A DNA stretch of 64,000 nucleotides from Anthopleura xanthogrammica (taxonomy: Eukaryota > Cnidaria > Anthozoa > Actiniaria > Actiniidae). The translations under genes were made by a program, and so were the position numbers. The notes under the pieces were generated by a model that did no database searches, was not told the DNA's origin, and saw nothing but the letters and a program-made list of their open reading frames with translations. Location: contig OZ025209.1 in NCBI GenBank assembly GCA_964019055.1, positions 14,607,867 to 14,671,866 on the forward strand, in the 5' to 3' direction. This document shows, piece after piece, positions 12,001-35,140 of the stretch (positions are counted from its first letter, which is position 1; every line of letters begins with the position of its first letter).

Positions 12001-12822
12001 GCCTGATACTCAGGTTACTGTCAGTACTAACCTATGACCCCAGAAAACAAACTGTTTACTCTCCAGGCCTTTGTGAATATCCTGACAAACTTCTACTACA
12101 AGGGCTTCCCAGTCTGTACAAAACGGCTCCGAAAATCTACTCTCTCTTCCCGCCAAACACACTCCATATACTAGACACAAATTAAGCAATTCAATTCATA
12201 TGTAATAGTCTTCAATATAAATAATGTATCCGTTTTATCCAATATCTGTAATTTGGACATTTATGAATGCAGACAATATCGTATTTCCCATGTTTTTGAG
12301 TCAAGTAGTTAGACTATCGTTGAGTTTGCCTCTATTTTTTTAACCCAGGTGAAATTTAGGAGACTTAGGAAGTCGGTGTTGAGAACTATCCTTATTCCAC
12401 TGTGAAAAACAAACCATTTGCCTCAGGGAAACTTTAAAATTATCCATACAAAACAGGGGTTTAATCTTTGAGACGGAAGCTCGTGACGTAGGAAAATGAT
12501 CAACGATTCCTTCCTCACCTGTGGTTGGCATTAACTATAATTTATTTAATGTATTTGTTTAGGAAAAATCGACAATGATGCAATTATAAAACAATAGAAT
12601 CATACAAATATATCAACTAAACTAATCAGAAATATTGACACATATATTGAATATTTGCTACACATGACTCGCGTTTGTCGTCGTACCTTCAATGTTGTCA
12701 GGCAAGTTTTTGCCCCATTTATTAGCGTAATAACTCGCTCCTCCGCCAGCCCAGGGAAAACACAGTAAATAAACACTAGGATCTTGCCTCTTAAAAAGAC
12801 ATCGGAGCCATTTGGAGTTCAT
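9069..12822 (-). CDS. OLAH: type II (S-acyl fatty acid synthase) thioesterase, 252 aa
   Basis: Six exons: 12822-12687, 12170-12032, 11808-11709, 10940-10777, 10096-10011 and 9202-9069; 759 nt including stop, all junctions in phase. The product is an alpha/beta hydrolase that releases acyl chains from carrier proteins of fatty acid or polyketide synthases. It opens with LLCFPWAGGGASYY, the conserved oxyanion-side segment of type II thioesterases. The GxSxG elbow is GHSLG with nucleophile Ser92, and the intron splits this codon. Catalytic Asp203 lies in YFDGSTD and His227 in SGGHFYF. Length matches OLAH and bacterial GrsT-type enzymes (about 250-265 aa). No signal peptide, so cytosolic. The first Met giving a complete N-terminal strand (MNSKWL) was chosen. 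It is head to head with rabphilin, 386 bp apart. Confidence 0.93.
10378..10540. repeat. local duplication in thioesterase intron
   Basis: AATAATAGTAATAAT runs followed by AAATAAAATCTCAG and GAATTTATTCAAATGTTTCC occur twice (about 10378-10430 and 10448-10535) with small indels. Likely a slippage or duplication product. Confidence 0.7.
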
Positions 12823-13208
12823 AACAGTGAAAAAATATAGAAGCCTCGAGTGACCCCAGGCTGCGCTGCGCGGCACGATTATTTAAAATTAACTTATTCA
12901 TCACGTGATAATCCATACTCATGAGTATATTAGCCCCGGTTTGCATACAATTTCACTATATTTTAATATAGTTTTGAGTTCTTAATTATTGTTTAATAGA
13001 GTGGATTTAGTCTTTTTTTAAACATGGAGGGATTTTATCCCTGCTGGTAAGAAGTGGACTAAATATTTCTTCAGCTTTGCGGTGTTTTCTTTGCTTTAAC
13101 CGCCATGATAAAAGCCAAAGGACGAGGGCTCAAAATTATCAGCTGATCTTCAGCCGAGAAAAGGCTGTCTTCAAACTACTTTTTAATCATTACAATACAT
13201 GCATTAGC
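12823..13208. promoter_or_regulatory. probable bidirectional promoter, thioesterase / rabphilin
   Basis: The start codons of two divergently transcribed genes are only 386 bp apart, so both promoters must lie here (unless 5'UTR introns move them). No TATA box is convincing. Inferred from gene arrangement only. Confidence 0.45.
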
Positions 13209-24869
<11,661 letters not shown>

Positions 24870-24901
24870 AGAAACTCGATTATTTCTGCTGTATATTCCA
24901 A

Positions 24902-24939
24902 AATAAATATTCAGTGGTGCTATATATACTAACAATAAA
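24902..24939 (+). terminator. polyadenylation signals of rabphilin
   Basis: AATAAA at 24902-24907 and again at 24934-24939, 33 and 65 bp after the stop codon. Either could direct 3'-end formation. Confidence 0.6.
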
Positions 24940-26059
24940 ACTGTGTGTAAAATTCGATGACATTTTCTTAATTCCCTGTTAGGTATGCAGGTTTTTGCAC
25001 AAAATTTGTTGAAAATTTTGAAACTAAAAACCACTCTTCTTGCAAATTTGAAATTTAAAAAATTTAGGATTCATGCACAGAAATTGAATTCATTTATAGT
25101 GGAGAACAAGCAATGCAAGTTGCATGAAAACCACTTAGCTAAGTGTAATGAGTGCTTTAACTATATGTGAAACTAATATACCTAAATTACAGCTTACTTC
25201 CAACCAAATCTTCAAACAATTCCTTTAAAATCAAAGCTAAAATCATCAGATACTAGACTGCAAGTACAATAATATATAGAGATGGTAGTCTTACCTTAGT
25301 ACCATATATCCAAATATTGTAGTGTAGCCAAGTCTACGGAAAAAACATGTTTGCATAAAGTAGATCCTATGGATTTCTGTGCTCAGAGTTGAACCCAACA
25401 AAAGTAGGTAGAGGAAAGAAATATATACTAACATGTATTGTAAAATTATAAAATTGAATTATTTATGGGTAGTTTTTTGTTGTTACATAATTAATAAGCC
25501 ATTTATGCAGGATGTACAGTTGAGATGTATTGGCTAAAACAAACAAGTCAAATAAAAGTTGTTTTCCCAATCAAAGAAAAAAAATGGATTATTGTAATTG
25601 TGTACTAGCTTACCCTGGGCAGAGGGTTTTTTTTTGCCTCGACCTTCACTTCGAACGCTGTTCTTAAGGTTTACAAAGTTCCTACTGCCCTTCGTTACCG
25701 TTGCTATGCCCAACAAGCTCAATATATTAGCAAGAATATCTCAAAATTTAAAACTCTGATTGTGGAAATTTGATTATAAATTGTTTCCATTTACTGTCCT
25801 GTGAAAATAAATGAAATGCCCAATGTGCATGAGCTCGAAATTCTAGCACAAAGCATGATGGGAAAGTGAGTCCTTACACTTTTTCAGCTTCTCTAGAAAT
25901 TCATCTGACAATTTTTTCCTTCGACGTTTTCTATGGAAATGTAAGTAGGGATTAAACATTTCAATGTTTAAAAGGTATTTGGTACCCTGTTATAGTACCG
26001 TAAGTTTTTCCACACAAAAAAACGCTCTAGAATGAAAAAGGAAAGGATACTGACTGAGA
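24940..26059. other. intergenic stretch, rabphilin / phytochelatin synthase (convergent)
   Basis: 3' flanks of two converging genes. Contains the inverted repeat partner at 25829-25948 and otherwise AT-rich sequence with no convincing exon. Confidence 0.5.
25829..25948. mobile_element. dispersed repeat, partner of 24592-24707
   Basis: AATTCTAGCACAAAGCATGA, TGGGAAAGTGAGTCC, TTCATCTGACAATTTTTTCC and TTTCTATGGAAATGTAAGT match the complement of 24592-24707 with about 15 percent differences by eye. Confidence 0.7.
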
Positions 26060-26827
26060 TCATCGCTTATGAAAACAATCACAATCCTGTGATAGGCAGA
26101 TCTCTTTATTTGCCTTTCTCCTACTCATGATGAAATATCCACGGCTTTTCCCAGTCTCTGGGTCAACAGGTAACATGGCTCTAAAGAGAAGTTGTATGGG
26201 AACCCAGTGAGGAGGATACTTATACCTCGCTACATCTAGTATGAGAACTGATTCAGTCTCCTTATCGTACGCTCCTATAGGGCTGTAATGACCTTTACCT
26301 GGACTCAAGCCCTGCATACCAAGCGAGTATCGGTCATAGGCAACACAAATGATACTTTCGTGGTTCTCTAGTTGGTGAATATCTGTTTTGATAATTTTAT
26401 CTGAATGATCACTGACACAGGAGAAACTAACAGCCTTCTGAAACTGAATATAATCCTTGCTGTCGTCACTTGGTCTTGTCATTTCGCAGTCAGCTTCATT
26501 TTGAAGCGCCAGGCATCGAAACACTTCCATTGGGATTCCTATCTCCTCGACCAGTTCCAGCGGACGGCAAGTACCTAGTAGATGTTCTGTATACCATCGT
26601 TCTTTCGTCTTCCAAACTCGGGACGGGTCAATTTGAAGTGAATTAAGAGCAATGGCCAAAGTTGCAAGACCGCAGTATGCAGTGCTTGATTGGGTTTTGT
26701 AGCAGGAGGAGAGAGACAAAAAAGTCTTAGCAGTTCCATTTGTCAAGCAACGAACAAGTCTAAGATGAGATTCTTGTGAGCGATAGTCAAGAAGATTTTC
26801 CGGTAACTTGCAATCAGATGAATACAT
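26060..26827 (-). CDS. PCS1: phytochelatin synthase, 255 aa, intronless
   Basis: Phytochelatin synthase (glutathione gamma-glutamylcysteinyltransferase, papain-like clan CA) makes heavy-metal-chelating (gamma-Glu-Cys)n-Gly peptides from glutathione in the cytosol. One uninterrupted frame covers the whole catalytic domain. The triad is visible: Cys52 in QSSTAYCGLATL, His180 in GKGHYSPIGAY and Asp198 in LILDVARYKYPPHWVP. The last motif is nearly identical to that of plant enzymes, where the triad is Cys56/His162/Asp180. The start MYSSDCKLPEN is the only Met giving a full N-terminus. The protein ends soon after the domain with CLSQDCDCFHKR, so the long Cys-rich regulatory tail of plant and nematode enzymes is missing; the short Cys cluster may be all that remains. 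Absence of introns is unlike its neighbours. A small C-terminal exon further left cannot be fully excluded, but no donor fits well. Confidence 0.95.
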   Translation of the reverse strand: MYSSDCKLPENLLDYRSQESHLRLVRCLTNGTAKTFLSLSSCYKTQSSTAYCGLATLAIALNSLQIDPSRVWKTKERWYTEHLLGTCRPLELVEEIGIPMEVFRCLALQNEADCEMTRPSDDSKDYIQFQKAVSFSCVSDHSDKIIKTDIHQLENHESIICVAYDRYSLGMQGLSPGKGHYSPIGAYDKETESVLILDVARYKYPPHWVPIQLLFRAMLPVDPETGKSRGYFIMSRRKANKEICLSQDCDCFHKR

Positions 26828-27670
26828 TTTACAATAAAAAGGTAGCTGAACTTTTGAAAGTTTTCTCTTGCGATGAATTATATCAACACTGAATATTTCG
26901 TCAAGAAAATTGTCAAGACTTTTAGATCAAACTTTTAGTCTATATATATATATCACGATTTTGACCACTTCTTGTAACTATATGAAGTACATGCCAATAA
27001 CATCCTGGTTTTGCTATCTGTTCAAGAATCGCCGGTAATTGTTCTTGGTTTTCCTTCTATCACGCCAATATTCCTTGTACAAATGATTGACGGAAGCCCA
27101 GACACCAGACGTCTGTCTGTGGTCCGTACTCTAGGTCCCGTCATGTTGAAGAGTTCATATTGTGTGAGCTTAAGCTTATAATTCAAGTCTAAACAATGGT
27201 GGGAAATAGTATTGATTTTCTTGGTGAGAAGAAGTTTCTTCTCCGTCTCCTTTTGGTGTTATCTGAAGGAAACTACAATTTAGTGAATAAACTAGTAAGA
27301 AAAAAGAATCGAAAGTGTTGGTGACACCAGAAGCGCTTAATCCTTCCTTCATTCCATTTATGGCCAAACCTGCGCAAGCCACAAATATTACATGAAGAAG
27401 TACACGCTCTCCCTCATAAATATCTTACAGAGAACTCAGAATAATATCTTTTTAGCCTTTTTTAAACAATATAGGAATACACACAGTGAATAACGAAGGC
27501 TCTTATCAAGCTTCACAAGGTATAATTTTTCTCGTACCAGGAATTCTAATTTATGCCGAAAGGACCTGGGAACCAGTCAATATCCGCGCACGCAAATACG
27601 TCATCTGATTATGACATCACTAATCTTCCGCGATTTCTCATTTTGATTCTTCATTAATGAGACCATGGAT

Positions 27671-27747
27671 GGTTCGTTTTTATCGCAGCGCAGAACAACA
27701 TTTGTCTCATCGTGGAAAATGCTGTCATGCGCTGCGATAAAAACCAA
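27671..27747. mobile_element. short foldback
   Basis: GTTCGTTTTTATCGCAGCGC and TGCGCTGCGATAAAAACC are complementary arms around a 35-bp loop. Confidence 0.75.
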
Positions 27748-28134
27748 TCTGTGCGTTTAAAATCAGAGCCGTGTTAAATTCGATCAGAAAAATGTCCTGT
27801 ATGGAACTGATGTTGAGTGCATTCAAGGCTTCACGCTATACTACAACATATTATCAAATGTACAGGACGATAATAAAAAAACTCGTACTTTTTAAATATA
27901 ATAATTGTATTCAATCAATCTGGAATTCAATCAACTTTGTCTTTGCAAACTGCAAATGTTTCACAAACGTAAATCGAATACATTGAGTATCAATGTCAAC
28001 AAATAAACCTTTAAGGGAATGATCAATGCTTAGCGTGCGTATATCTAGTTCTGGATGCACTTGGGAGGTTGCTTAAGCACGAAAGAAGCGTAAGAGTTGC
28101 ACAAGGCGCAGCCGAGAACTGGATACACCCTTTT

Positions 28135-28376
28135 TCAATTAACGTTGATAACGGGAGGTCTGGAATGGTTGATCCGAGACCAATAGGAATTGGGGGGTGT
28201 CAACATGAATTTGTGTGAATTTATGCAATAAGTGACACAAATTAGCAATTCAATACGATTCAAGTGTGATTGCAACTATGTATTTGTAATATTTATGAGA
28301 TGAGCATTCAGCCTCCCACAATTCCTATAGGTCTCAGATGGACCATTTCAGATCTCCCGTTATCAACGTTAATTGA
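28135..28376. mobile_element. 240-bp MITE with long TIRs
   Basis: TCAATTAACGTTGATAACGG-GAGGTCTGGAATGGT at the left and ACCATTTCAGATCTCCCG-TTATCAACGTTAATTGA at the right. A second complementary pair lies inside (GAGACCAATAGGAATTG / CAATTCCTATAGGTCTC). Confidence 0.85.
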
Positions 28377-28429
28377 AATAGATGTTTACCTACCGCTAAG
28401 CATTGACCATTGCTTTTATAACATAGCTG

Positions 28430-28528
28430 TTCGTTTCTTGCACATGAATATGGATACAACTCAAACAAAGAATCTTAATCTCAAGAGAATGACACGTGGT
28501 CTGAAATGGGAAAACATTGAATATTGAA
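28430..28528. mobile_element. MITE family A, copy 4 (right half only)
   Basis: Contains GGATACAACTCAAACAAAGA and AATGACACGTGGTCTGAAAT, matching the right half of the copy at 36151. The left half is missing. Confidence 0.8.
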
Positions 28529-28631
28529 CAAAGAATAAGATCTATTGATGATTGAGCCAATTTATAGTACTGTAAGTGGTTAATAATCAAATCATCATTC
28601 TTGACACTTCTTTATCAACAGACCTTTCCAA

Positions 28632-28746
28632 AATTCACTTGAGTGACCACCAAAAACAATGGTTCCAAGTCGAGGTTGGACTTACTGTATTACATCAAGT
28701 CCAACCTCGATTCAGAGCCATTGTTTCGTGGTCACCTCAGCGAATT
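28632..28746. mobile_element. 115-bp foldback
   Basis: AATTCACTTGAGTGACCACC..GTCGAGGTTGGACTT and AAGTCCAACCTCGA..GTGGTCACCTCAGCGAATT. Related in sequence to the element at 29047. Confidence 0.85.
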
Positions 28747-29046
28747 CAGTAAATGTCTATCATCCTTTAATTTTGTACAAAATATTTTACAATAACCTAA
28801 AAACAATTAAAAACAATACACTGGGATATACTCAGGTTTTCAATATTCAACAATCAGTGATTGCCTATTACATTAGAGTGCAAACAAAATAACTAATCAA
28901 TGATCATGAAATTTCAGAAAATATTTATATATTTCCCATGGGGCCTGGAGGGATGAAGGAGGGGGGTACTTATTGGGGTAACAATATATTGTAATTTTGA
29001 ATGAACTACCAGTAGTAAATTTTCAATACTCCTTTTTACAGTTACG

Positions 29047-29172
29047 TTCAGTGACCACGAATAATAGTTCCAAGTTAAGGTTGGAGTTGCTGCACATGAA
29101 AAACTATAGCTTTGCTATGTGTGGCAACTCCAATCTCAACTTGGAATGATTATTTATTTCCACTAGATGAAC
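29047..29172. mobile_element. foldback related to 28632
   Basis: TTCAGTGACCACGAATAATA..AGTTAAGGTTGGAGTT pairs with AACTCCAATCTCAACTTGGA..TTTCCACTAGATGAA. Shares the GTGACCAC and AAGGTTGGA blocks with the previous element. Confidence 0.75.
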
Positions 29173-29770
29173 CATAAAGAGGGGGTATCTTGCATTATTA
29201 CAGTGACACAAAACTATAATATTATCATAGTTACCTTATTCCTATTAAAAAAGTTTAGAAACTGGTAACAAAAAGGCACTATTATTATTACGTATGTGTA
29301 TTTACAAACCAAAAATAAATAATCTCCTTTGCCACAAAAAAAAAAAAAAAACACAACAGGAATAATTATCAACATAACTTATGATTTCAGTTGCAAGTCA
29401 AAGTCTGTCATGAAGTAAACATGCAAAAAACAGACAACATTTGAGACAAGAATTCACCGAATGATAATCACAAAATTTGCTTTAAAAGTTATGGAAATCC
29501 AAAAAATTATCAAAACATTTGTTAGCTTGTTCTATTGTTACTAAAACCATTTATTACTTTACTTTATCTTTTTTTCTTAAATTATGAATCAATTAATTAG
29601 TGAAACTACTTTTAGTTATTATAAAATAATCTCACGTTGTGATTGGTTGAGGTTGCATGCATTATGAGAGCACACAGCACACTTGAACATTTTCTATTTC
29701 ATTATTCATATCTAGAATAATGATAACTGTTATTCGTATGGTTACAGTCCTTTCCACAAATGACCCTCAA

Positions 29771-30045
29771 TACACGCATCAAGCATTCCGCGCTACTGCC
29801 CTAAGCGCATGCTCAGGGGATTAAAAAGTGGGATAATATTTCGTAAAATATGCAATTTTTTGGTATATTTGACTCAAAATTCGCTTAACAGTACGTGATC
29901 TTGAATATTTAATATTGAATATTTTTATTTGTTTTTGACAAGAAAAATACAACTAAAATATAACATGTTTTACAAAATATTATCTCACTTTTTAATCCCC
30001 TGAGCATGCACTTAGAACAGTAGCACGGAATGCTTGATGCGTGTA
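29771..30045. mobile_element. 275-bp MITE with about 75-bp TIRs
   Basis: TACACGCATCAAGCATTCCG..GCATGCTCAGGGGATTAAAAA at the left and TTTTTAATCCCCTGAGCATG..CGGAATGCTTGATGCGTGTA at the right. Terminal TA at both ends suggests TA target use. Confidence 0.9.
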
Positions 30046-30132
30046 TCGTAAGACAAACAGATAATTATCAGTTATTAAATTATTTATCTTTACAATATTT
30101 ACTTTTGGTAGCAATGATTATTAGGTTAGAAA

Positions 30133-30230
30133 ACATGGTGTCATTGCCAAGGTAAATTATGAGCTTAAGTGAAAGACATTGATGACTTTCACTTTATAGC
30201 TCATAATTTAACTTGGCCATGGTGCCATGT
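30133..30230. mobile_element. 98-bp foldback
   Basis: ACATGGTGTCATTGCCAAGG..AAATTATGAGCT pairs with AGCTCATAATTTAACTTGGC..CATGGTGCCATGT. Confidence 0.85.
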
Positions 30231-30755
30231 AGTTGCTGAAAGGTCAGTCTAGTTTACATTTATTATTTTTTTCTTGTAAACCTATACTTATCAAAATGAT
30301 TATTTGGCGTGGAGATTTTGCTGTAAATAATATACCTAAGTCTAAAGGCGCACATTATTGGAAACGAGGGCCAAATGTAAAGAAAATAGATGGTGTCTAT
30401 GTAAAGTATACACTTGTTCGGTCTTTCTCTGTTTCTTACATTCAGGAACACAACAATTCTGTGCCGTCAAATCATAAGAAAGCACTGTAAATTTGGTCCT
30501 GGATGTTTTGTTTTAATGTATAGTAACTCAGACAGCTGTGCGTCATTTTGGACTTAGGTGTATGTTCTTTGAAGAGGTACTTCATTAAATTAAAACTGTA
30601 CAAATTATACATAATTCCCACTTATCCTTTGCGTAGTACGCCCACGGCTACTAGAAGGCCCATGTGTCTACTATAAAATACAAGTGACTTCCGATATATA
30701 TGCCACTAAAATAACCAACAGTATAACTAGTAGACGTGCCTAGTATTCACACGCC

Positions 30756-33700
30756 TCAAATCTCTTCCTGGCCACTTTGTTTAGTGTTTTTATCAGGTGA
30801 TACTACGCCAATCAGTACAGTTATATCATCTGGTTTACCACCACTTATCTGTAATCCTTGGAACTTGGCTTGCTTTGCAAATGGTGACTCATAACTTGGA
30901 TCAAATGCGAGACACTGAGCTTTCATAGCAAGAGTGTCTGCTAACGTCTGGATGCTTTGTTCTTCAAAGCTCTGGGAAAAACATTTGGATTGAAAGTAAT
31001 ATTACTTGACTAATATAATTAATAATTTACTAATAATTAATAATAGTAATTTATCAATTCATATTGCACCAATATATCAACATAAGTTGTCAAATGCGCA
31101 TATATAAGAAATATACAGTATGCTTTAAGATATATTTTGCCTTCACCAACCACCTCCCAGTTGGGTACTGGTCTGTTGTGTGGGAAGGCATGGGTACTTT
31201 AAATCTTTTTTGAGGGAATGTCTGTAGAATTCATCAGCAGCATGTTACTTGTAATAAAGTTAATTTAAGTGGTCATGGTAGCATGCGGCAGATTGTAACT
31301 GATGTTGTAAAGATTTTGTTGTATGGTTCTTACCTCAAGTTCAGATACTTCTTGAAGGATTTGTTCTTTTGTTAAATTGTCAAATAATCCATCTGTACCC
31401 ATTATGATGAGATCATCTACTTCGACATCAAATGATGTGCTCTCAGCCACATCCAAACTAAAACGATACACAAGTTAATAACTCAAGATGATCCCTGATC
31501 CTAAAGTAAATAACTTTCTTTCAAATACAAATTACTTATTCCAGATCATTATAGTGCTTTTCATATTTCTGTGACCTACCAATGCTAGATGTCTGGGGTT
31601 TTGGCTTCTGTCAATCATATTTGTGACAGGTCGAGATCATTCTGAACGTGAGCAATACAGAAATTCCCATTTGAAAATGGCTGTCTGGTCACTGGAATAT
31701 CCTTATCACTCAATCAGAATGAACTTAGCGTGTTGTAAGTTTGATTGAAAGAATCAAAAATTCCAGACGTTTGGAATCAGATAGGTTGCAGAAATCTGAA
31801 AACTGCTGTAACTAAAAATAGGGCCTGTTGTGGCAAAGTTAAATAAAAAAAGATTAAATCAAGAGAAATAATAAATATATTTCAGAAAGTATACAATGCT
31901 TTACCTGTCTTGTATGACTCTACCATCCTGCCCAGGGGGAGGTATGGCTAACTGGTAAGGAGTATTGAAGTAATGCTGTTGGTCTGATGATTGATGAACT
32001 ACATTTCCTTTTCTTATTATCAAGAAACCAGAGTCTCCTAAATTCATCGAGTGTAGAGTCTTGCTTGCTTTGTCCAGAACAACAATACAAGCTGTACTGC
32101 TTCCTGTTTGGTTAGAAAGAACAAACATCATCATCATCATCATGATTATCACTGGCATCATAACATAATGGTATCATAAAGGGCTGGATCCAGGAGTTGT
32201 GGGGGTTGCAACTACCAATATGAGAATTTGGATTAGCTGGCTGACATTATTAGAATTAGGAATTACTTTCCCTTTCATTGCCATCATACAACCCCCTGTT
32301 TAAAAAATCCTGGATCTGCCGCTGTCATAGTCATAATTTTTATCAGTTCTATTATTCACTATGTTGTTATTTTGTAGTATTTTACTGACATGAATGACAC
32401 AGAAAATAAAAAAAGAAAATTCTCATGGAAATAATTGAAAATAAGATATAAAAATGTACAGAAAAAAATGAGAAGCAAAACAGCTCCATGATAATGAACA
32501 GAAGGGATTCTCTTGGCAGCCATACCGTAGTGCAGGAATAGACCCCTTACATGTGACATCAAGGCAACTCAATTTGGAGGACAAAACAAGAGAATTTTAA
32601 TCTCTGAGAATTGGAAACATTGTTTTGTCCTCCAAATTGAGCTACATTCTGATGAACTGTAGGGAGCTGTGTTACCAGTCCTCCTCATGCCTCATGACAC
32701 ATAGGGCCTGGCAAGGGGTCTATAATGCAATGTTTATGCCTACACCACTTCTTATACTGTACATGGGTTCACTGGTTAAACACAAAGCATTCAGTCAAGG
32801 CTGTGAGGTTCAAATTTGAATAATCCTTTGTCGATTGAATGCTTTGTCTGTGGCTAGTGAACCGATGTATGGAAAGTGGTGAATGGAAAGATATTTCATT
32901 TCCGAAAGGAAAAAATTCTATTGATTTGCCCTACAATATGGCAACCATGATATTTACATTTACTGTAGGCAAAACATGGCGTACTCACCAAAAACTGCAT
33001 CCTTTAGTTCAGTCAATTCTTGGAATGCATTTTTAACAAGATCTATTGGTGACTGTGTATGCAGACCACCATCCAAGACAAATCTTTTGCATCCTTCCAT
33101 CAGTGAACTAGCAAATCTAGAAGAGTCAATGCCATACTGCCGCCAACCACCTACTCCATCTGCAACACCTAAATCAAATTGAACAAAAAAGAATTATCCC
33201 AACAGTTGATGTACCTTCCAAGCTTACTAATAATGTTGTATGATCCATACAGGAACCTCAGACCAGAGGTTGGACCTGGAGGACATACGGTAATGTGCCC
33301 TCCTACACACACATACTTACCAGGTGATTCTGCTTCTCTCTACACAAGCGAATTAGCCAATCATCAAATATTTTGTTTGTAGCTCAATATTTTCTAGTTC
33401 CAGACTCGCTTGATAAACATGAACAGCTTTTACTCGAAAATCAAGAAAATAAAACTCATTGTGGAAAGATATGCTAAATATCTTTCAGAAATAGCATACT
33501 TTATCTTTGCTAGTAAAAAAGATTTCCTTTTGAAATAGAAAATAGAAAATACTTGGAAATTTTTGCCGTGGCAAACAATGCATTTCAAATCACATGGTTA
33601 GGTTTGACATGCAAGGCTTGGTTCATTTGGAGTCATGCCATGTCATTACCGTTCATCCTAAACATATCTGTGCTTTCATCCAAGTGCTCTCACGTATGAA

Positions 33701-34666
33701 CAATAATCTTTATTTATTTAGATGTCCTGTGCACTTCTAGTTCTTTCAAAATAATTGAGGATACCTTTAATTATAAGCAGCTAAACTACATTCAACATTC
33801 AAATGTATACATATTAAACAGATATTTTATTTTGCTTTTACAGGGTAAAAATTTGTAAAGGGTAGAAAATCTGATTATTCATAGATTGGTGTACAAAAAA
33901 TTAGGTATCAATCAGTCAAACTATGACGGCGACTGAACATAACACCATGATCACTGATGCAAAGAAATGAAAACCTTTCCACTATCTACATCAATAGCAA
34001 TAGCTATGTAGGTAGATTTATTGGAAGTGAAGTTATTATGAAATGCTGCTGCACCTTTGGCAAATATACAGGACAGATGCTTGAGTAAAGAACCTAACGT
34101 CGTACATGAGTAAGATGAAGGTATAAGACAGACTTATGACATCAAACAGTTCACAAGGTCGAGTTCTGTTCGTCAGTAATGACACAAAACTAGTAATATC
34201 GAAGTGGATAACCGGGATAAAAACACTTAGTCCTAGATATAAAGACGTAAATCTCATAAATTGGTCATCAGAAATATCTTAATACGCAGAAATATCAGAA
34301 ATATCAGAAAAATCAGAAATATCTTAATACGCAGTAAAATGACTTACATAAGCCTTGAAGATGTTTCTGTAGAACTAACTTGATTACATCATAAAATTAG
34401 ATAAATTTTCCCCTTAAAATCTTTGTGAAGAGCAACCACTTACCCATAACGTTATTGCCTTGATTCTCAGCGATAAAATAAGCATCATCTCCAAACAAAA
34501 ATCTCCTTCTTGGAGAGTTAAACTCCTTGGAAAAACCACAACAAACGGAAATAAGACGAACTCGAGCAGCGACTGCTTCTCGTCCGAGAAGGTGACTGAC
34601 TGCCTGTCGAGCTTGGGTGCAGAAAAACCGCCCGTAAACTACACATGTCTGCATAGCCATTATCAC
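30756..34666 (-). CDS. PPTC7: PPTC7 mitochondrial PP2C-type phosphatase, 313 aa
   Basis: Five exons: 34666-34444, 33168-32989, 32103-31905, 31457-31334 and 30971-30756; 942 nt in phase. PPTC7 (yeast Ptc7) is a metal-dependent Ser/Thr phosphatase of the mitochondrial matrix that supports coenzyme Q synthesis and mitochondrial protein import. The Arg-rich, acid-poor N-terminus up to about residue 45 fits a targeting peptide. PP2C metal-binding motifs follow in order: [34 protein letters not shown] and [11 protein letters not shown]. Also conserved are [11 protein letters not shown] and [11 protein letters not shown], hallmarks of the PPTC7 branch. Length matches human PPTC7 (about 304 aa). The start may be any of three closely spaced Mets (34666, 34660, 34654). 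Confidence 0.94.
32175..32326. mobile_element. TIR element family F (GGATCCAGGA ends)
   Basis: GGCTGGATCCAGGAGTTGTG and AAAATCCTGGATCTGCCGCT are inverted ends. Family members with similar ends lie in RAD51C introns at 42388, 43148 and 45155. Lies in a PPTC7 intron. Confidence 0.65.
32540..32727. mobile_element. MITE family B, copy 4
   Basis: ATAGACCCCTTACATGTGAC, CTCAATTTGGAGGACAAAAC and the complementary TTTTGTCCTCCAAATTGAGC. A further GGCAAGGGGTCTATAATG after about 55 bp of extra sequence provides the right terminus. Confidence 0.85.
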
Positions 34667-34990
34667 AAGGTAGTATGATATCTAGCTACATTGGATTTAG
34701 AGGTTGGAATAGGTGTAAAAGTGGTGATATTTAACCGTGACTTTAGAGTTACATTTTACAAAAACACCAAGTGAACTAAAAGAACATGAATAATAATGTA
34801 TCTCCCATGATGCATCGGTACTACCAGACCTCCTGGAAGAACAACACACAGGAAGCCCAACTGATCGCAGTGTGCTGTCAGCCAGAAAGAATTCTATAAT
34901 TGAAAAATTTGTGATCCAGCTGATGAACATTTCTGTGATCAAAAAAGTTAAGTTATATTTAGCCAAGTTAGCTTATAGTAAGCTTATATA

Positions 34991-35140
34991 CAGGGACGGC
35001 AGAGCCTGGGAAGCTGGTGGGCTTTAGCTTTTAGAGATCCTATTTTGTGAGTTCTGTATAAAAAAAAAAACAAATTCTAGCCCCCCCAATTTTTAAGAGA
35101 ATAATTCTAGCTCCCCCATGTGCTCGGCTGTCCCTCATAT
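34991..35140. mobile_element. TIR element, CAGGGACGGC ends
   Basis: TACAGGGACGGCAGAGC and GCTCGGCTGTCCCTCATA are inverted ends. The interior contains CTAGCCCCCCCAATTTTT. Confidence 0.6.

Larger units (their letters stand above)
26828..30755. other. intergenic stretch rich in foldback elements
   Basis: No gene recognised. Between 27671 and 30230 seven separate inverted-repeat or MITE insertions were found (listed individually). The rest is AT-rich. Small open frames here coincide with the repeats and have no family features. Confidence 0.6.

Noticed and set aside
13024..13046. MEGFYPCW as an upstream start exon for rabphilin
   Set aside because: Its donor phase (2) does not match any acceptor that keeps the MGEIANDIENRW frame.
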